Of a stretch of DNA of 5,647 bases, positions 4,718 to 5,647 are shown in pieces. Within the stretch, counting starts at the first letter, position 1; each line of letters begins with the position of its first letter. Source of the stretch: Euryarchaeota archaeon UBA28 (GTDB lineage: Archaea; Thermoplasmatota; Poseidoniia; Poseidoniales; Thalassarchaeaceae); assembly GCA_002501605.1 (NCBI GenBank), contig DANW01000019.1, positions 6,607 to 12,253 on the forward strand, read 5' to 3'. The translations under genes and the position numbers were made by a program. The notes under the pieces were generated by a model. It was given only the letters and a program-made list of their open reading frames with translations. It was not told the DNA's origin and searched no databases.

Positions 4718-5647
4718 CTAAATCAAGTCATTGTTCTCTAAATTGTCAGGGATTCCGTCGCCATCGTCGTCATCATCTAGATGATCTGGGATGCCGTCGT
4801 TGTCGTGGTCAAATTGACCAGTCATGTCCCAACCGTCGTTCTGCTCAAACCAATCTGATAGACCGTCGTTATCGTCATCGTTGTCGAAGCTGTCTGTAAG
4901 TCCGTCATTGTCATGATCGTACCTCCATACACCAACAACGCCATCGGCTTCATCAACATCCAGGATGTCATCGTTATCATCATCAGTGTCGATACCGTCA
5001 TTTAGTCCGTCATTGTCATGATCGCGCGAGTAGTCCTCGCCATTAGGTCCAATGTCGTTCCAGTTGTCGATACCGTCATTGTCGATGTCGAAATCCAGGT
5101 TGTCAGGGATGCCGTCGTTGTCGTGGTCATAGATGTCCGTGTTGGGGTTTCCGTCATCGACTTCGTCTTGGTCGTCAATTCCGTCACCATCATCGTCATC
5201 ATCATCCGCATCATCGATACCGTCGTTGTCATGGTCTTCCGGACTTGAGTCTTGGGAATCTGGGATGCCATCGTTGTCATCATCATTATCCAAGTCATCA
5301 GGAATTCCATCACCATCGTTGTCGTTCTCTCCATTTTGGTTCTGGTTGTCGAGCTGCTGGTTTTGCTGCTGGTCGGACTGCTGAGTCTGTTGCCCCTGGC
5401 TGTCGCCTTGGGTCTGACCCTGCTGCTGCTGGTTCTGACCATTCTGGTTGTTACCATTCTGATCCTGGCTCTCTTGGTCGCCTTGCTGGCCACTCTGTTC
5501 GCCACCCTGCTGCTGCTGTCCTTGTCCGTTATCTTGCTGTTGACCTTGCTGACCTTGTTCGTCGTTCTGGCCCTGCTGACCGTCCTGGCCTGATTGTGAA
5601 CCCTGATCCTGGCCCTGACCTTGCTGGCCTTGACCCTGGCCCTGACC
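4718..5647 (-). CDS. Partial Ca-binding repeat protein: Gln/Gly-rich tract plus thrombospondin type 3-like array (C-terminal part)
   Basis: The frame is open from the right edge (5647) to TAG at 4718-4720, giving 309 residues of a longer protein whose N-terminus and start lie outside the window. Residues 1-102 are low complexity: 49 Gln and 23 Gly, the rest mostly Asn, Asp, Ser and Glu, with no Lys, Arg or aromatic residue. Residues 109 to about 304 carry twelve DxDxDGxxD calcium-binding motifs of the thrombospondin type 3 kind. The protein ends at LENNDLI with no transmembrane anchor or sorting motif. Proteins of this type are normally exported, with calcium ordering the repeats outside the cell. 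Export here is inferred, because the signal peptide would be upstream. The internal start at 5293 suggested by ORF calling is a TTG (Leu119) inside the repeats and is not a real start. Candidate roles are a cell-surface or matrix protein, adhesin or linker of a secreted enzyme; the sequence does not decide between them. Confidence 0.88.
   Translation of the reverse strand, partial: GQGQGQGQQGQGQDQGSQSGQDGQQGQNDEQGQQGQQQDNGQGQQQQGGEQSGQQGDQESQDQNGNNQNGQNQQQQGQTQGDSQGQQTQQSDQQQNQQLDNQNQNGENDNDGDGIPDDLDNDDDNDGIPDSQDSSPEDHDNDGIDDADDDDDDGDGIDDQDEVDDGNPNTDIYDHDNDGIPDNLDFDIDNDGIDNWNDIGPNGEDYSRDHDNDGLNDGIDTDDDNDDILDVDEADGVVGVWRYDHDNDGLTDSFDNDDDNDGLSDWFEQNDGWDMTGQFDHDNDGIPDHLDDDDDGDGIPDNLENNDLI
4736..5323 (-). 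repeat. Array of twelve TSP3-like Ca-binding motifs in six pairs
   Basis: The first Asp of each DxDxDG motif falls at partial-protein residues 109, 122, 138, 151, 174, 187, 209, 222, 244, 257, 280 and 293. The two motifs of a pair are always 13 residues apart. The last five pairs repeat every 35-36 residues. Each of these five pairs opens with DHDNDG, usually preceded by an aromatic residue. Motif 8 (222-227) reads DDDNDD and has lost the conserved Gly. At DNA level the repeats are mostly diverged, but exact direct repeats remain: 24 bp at 4788-4811 and 5106-5129, and 21 bp at 4899-4919 and 5004-5024. Confidence 0.9.
5342..5647 (-). repeat. Gln/Gly-rich low-complexity coding tract
   Basis: 102 codons, continuing past the window edge, are dominated by CAG/CAA and GGT/GGC in irregular GQ, GQQ and QQQQ units. 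The left edge of the window-end segment is the most regular (GQGQGQGQ). Near the TSP3 array, Gly gives way to Asn and Asp. The tract is expected to be disordered and hydrophilic and to act as a spacer or assembly segment. On the opposite strand it produces spurious Leu/Val-rich frames. Confidence 0.85.

Noticed and set aside
4618..4899. Plus-strand 93-codon frame overlapping the FEN1 end and the repeat gene
   Set aside because: It crosses the convergent hairpin and runs antisense into the TSP3 repeats; its Arg/His/Cys-rich product is typical of antisense repeat sequence.
4718..5330. Regularly spaced repeats resembling a CRISPR array or minisatellite
   Set aside because: The spacing is in multiples of three, the repeats diverge at synonymous positions and the frame encodes TSP3-like motifs throughout. 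No identical repeats with unique spacers are present.
5002..5505. Minus-strand frame rich in Met, Thr and Arg
   Set aside because: A +1 shifted reading of the same repeats; its composition follows from GAT/GAC repeats out of phase and it has no recognisable domain.
5252..5593. Plus-strand frame encoding a very hydrophobic Leu/Val-rich 'membrane protein'
   Set aside because: It is the exact antisense of the Gln/Gly-rich and Asp-rich coding tract: CAG read backwards gives CTG (Leu) and GAC gives GTC (Val). The sense frame shows a clear Ca-binding motif pattern.

Overview
This window looks like a piece of a euryarchaeal chromosome, most likely from the marine Thermoplasmatota (Marine Group II / Poseidoniales-like). 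The basis is an archaeal-type FEN1 flap nuclease, an archaeal THUMP-type tRNA G10 dimethyltransferase, two tRNA genes with archaeal features and encoded CCA ends, poor or absent Shine-Dalgarno sites at several starts, and a large acidic calcium-binding repeat protein of a kind common in these organisms. The lineage is an inference from gene content, not proven.

Layout from left to right: a tRNA-Ser(TGA), cut by about 3 nt at the window edge (+); a diacylglycerol-kinase-family lipid kinase (-), converging on the tRNA; an 80-bp divergent intergenic region; a bifunctional RibD-type riboflavin deaminase/reductase (+); a tRNA-Arg(TCG) (-); a Trm-G10 tRNA methyltransferase (-) directly upstream of that tRNA; a 76-bp divergent gap; FEN1 (+); a convergent gap with a strong hairpin; and the 3' part of a large gene (-) running off the right edge. 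This last gene encodes a Gln/Gly-rich low-complexity segment followed by twelve thrombospondin type 3-like calcium-binding motifs.

The middle is core housekeeping: tRNA genes and tRNA modification, DNA flap processing, riboflavin synthesis and lipid phosphorylation. Most neighbours are convergent or divergent, so there is little operon structure. The only same-strand neighbours are the methyltransferase and tRNA-Arg. The right end is an accessory, probably exported, protein.

I found no convincing undescribed multi-gene system. The points most worth a second look are the strict 13/22-23-residue spacing of the cysteine-free Ca-binding array joined to a Gln/Gly-rich tract, the bacterial-style fused RibD in an archaeal context, and the altered PCNA-binding tail of FEN1.
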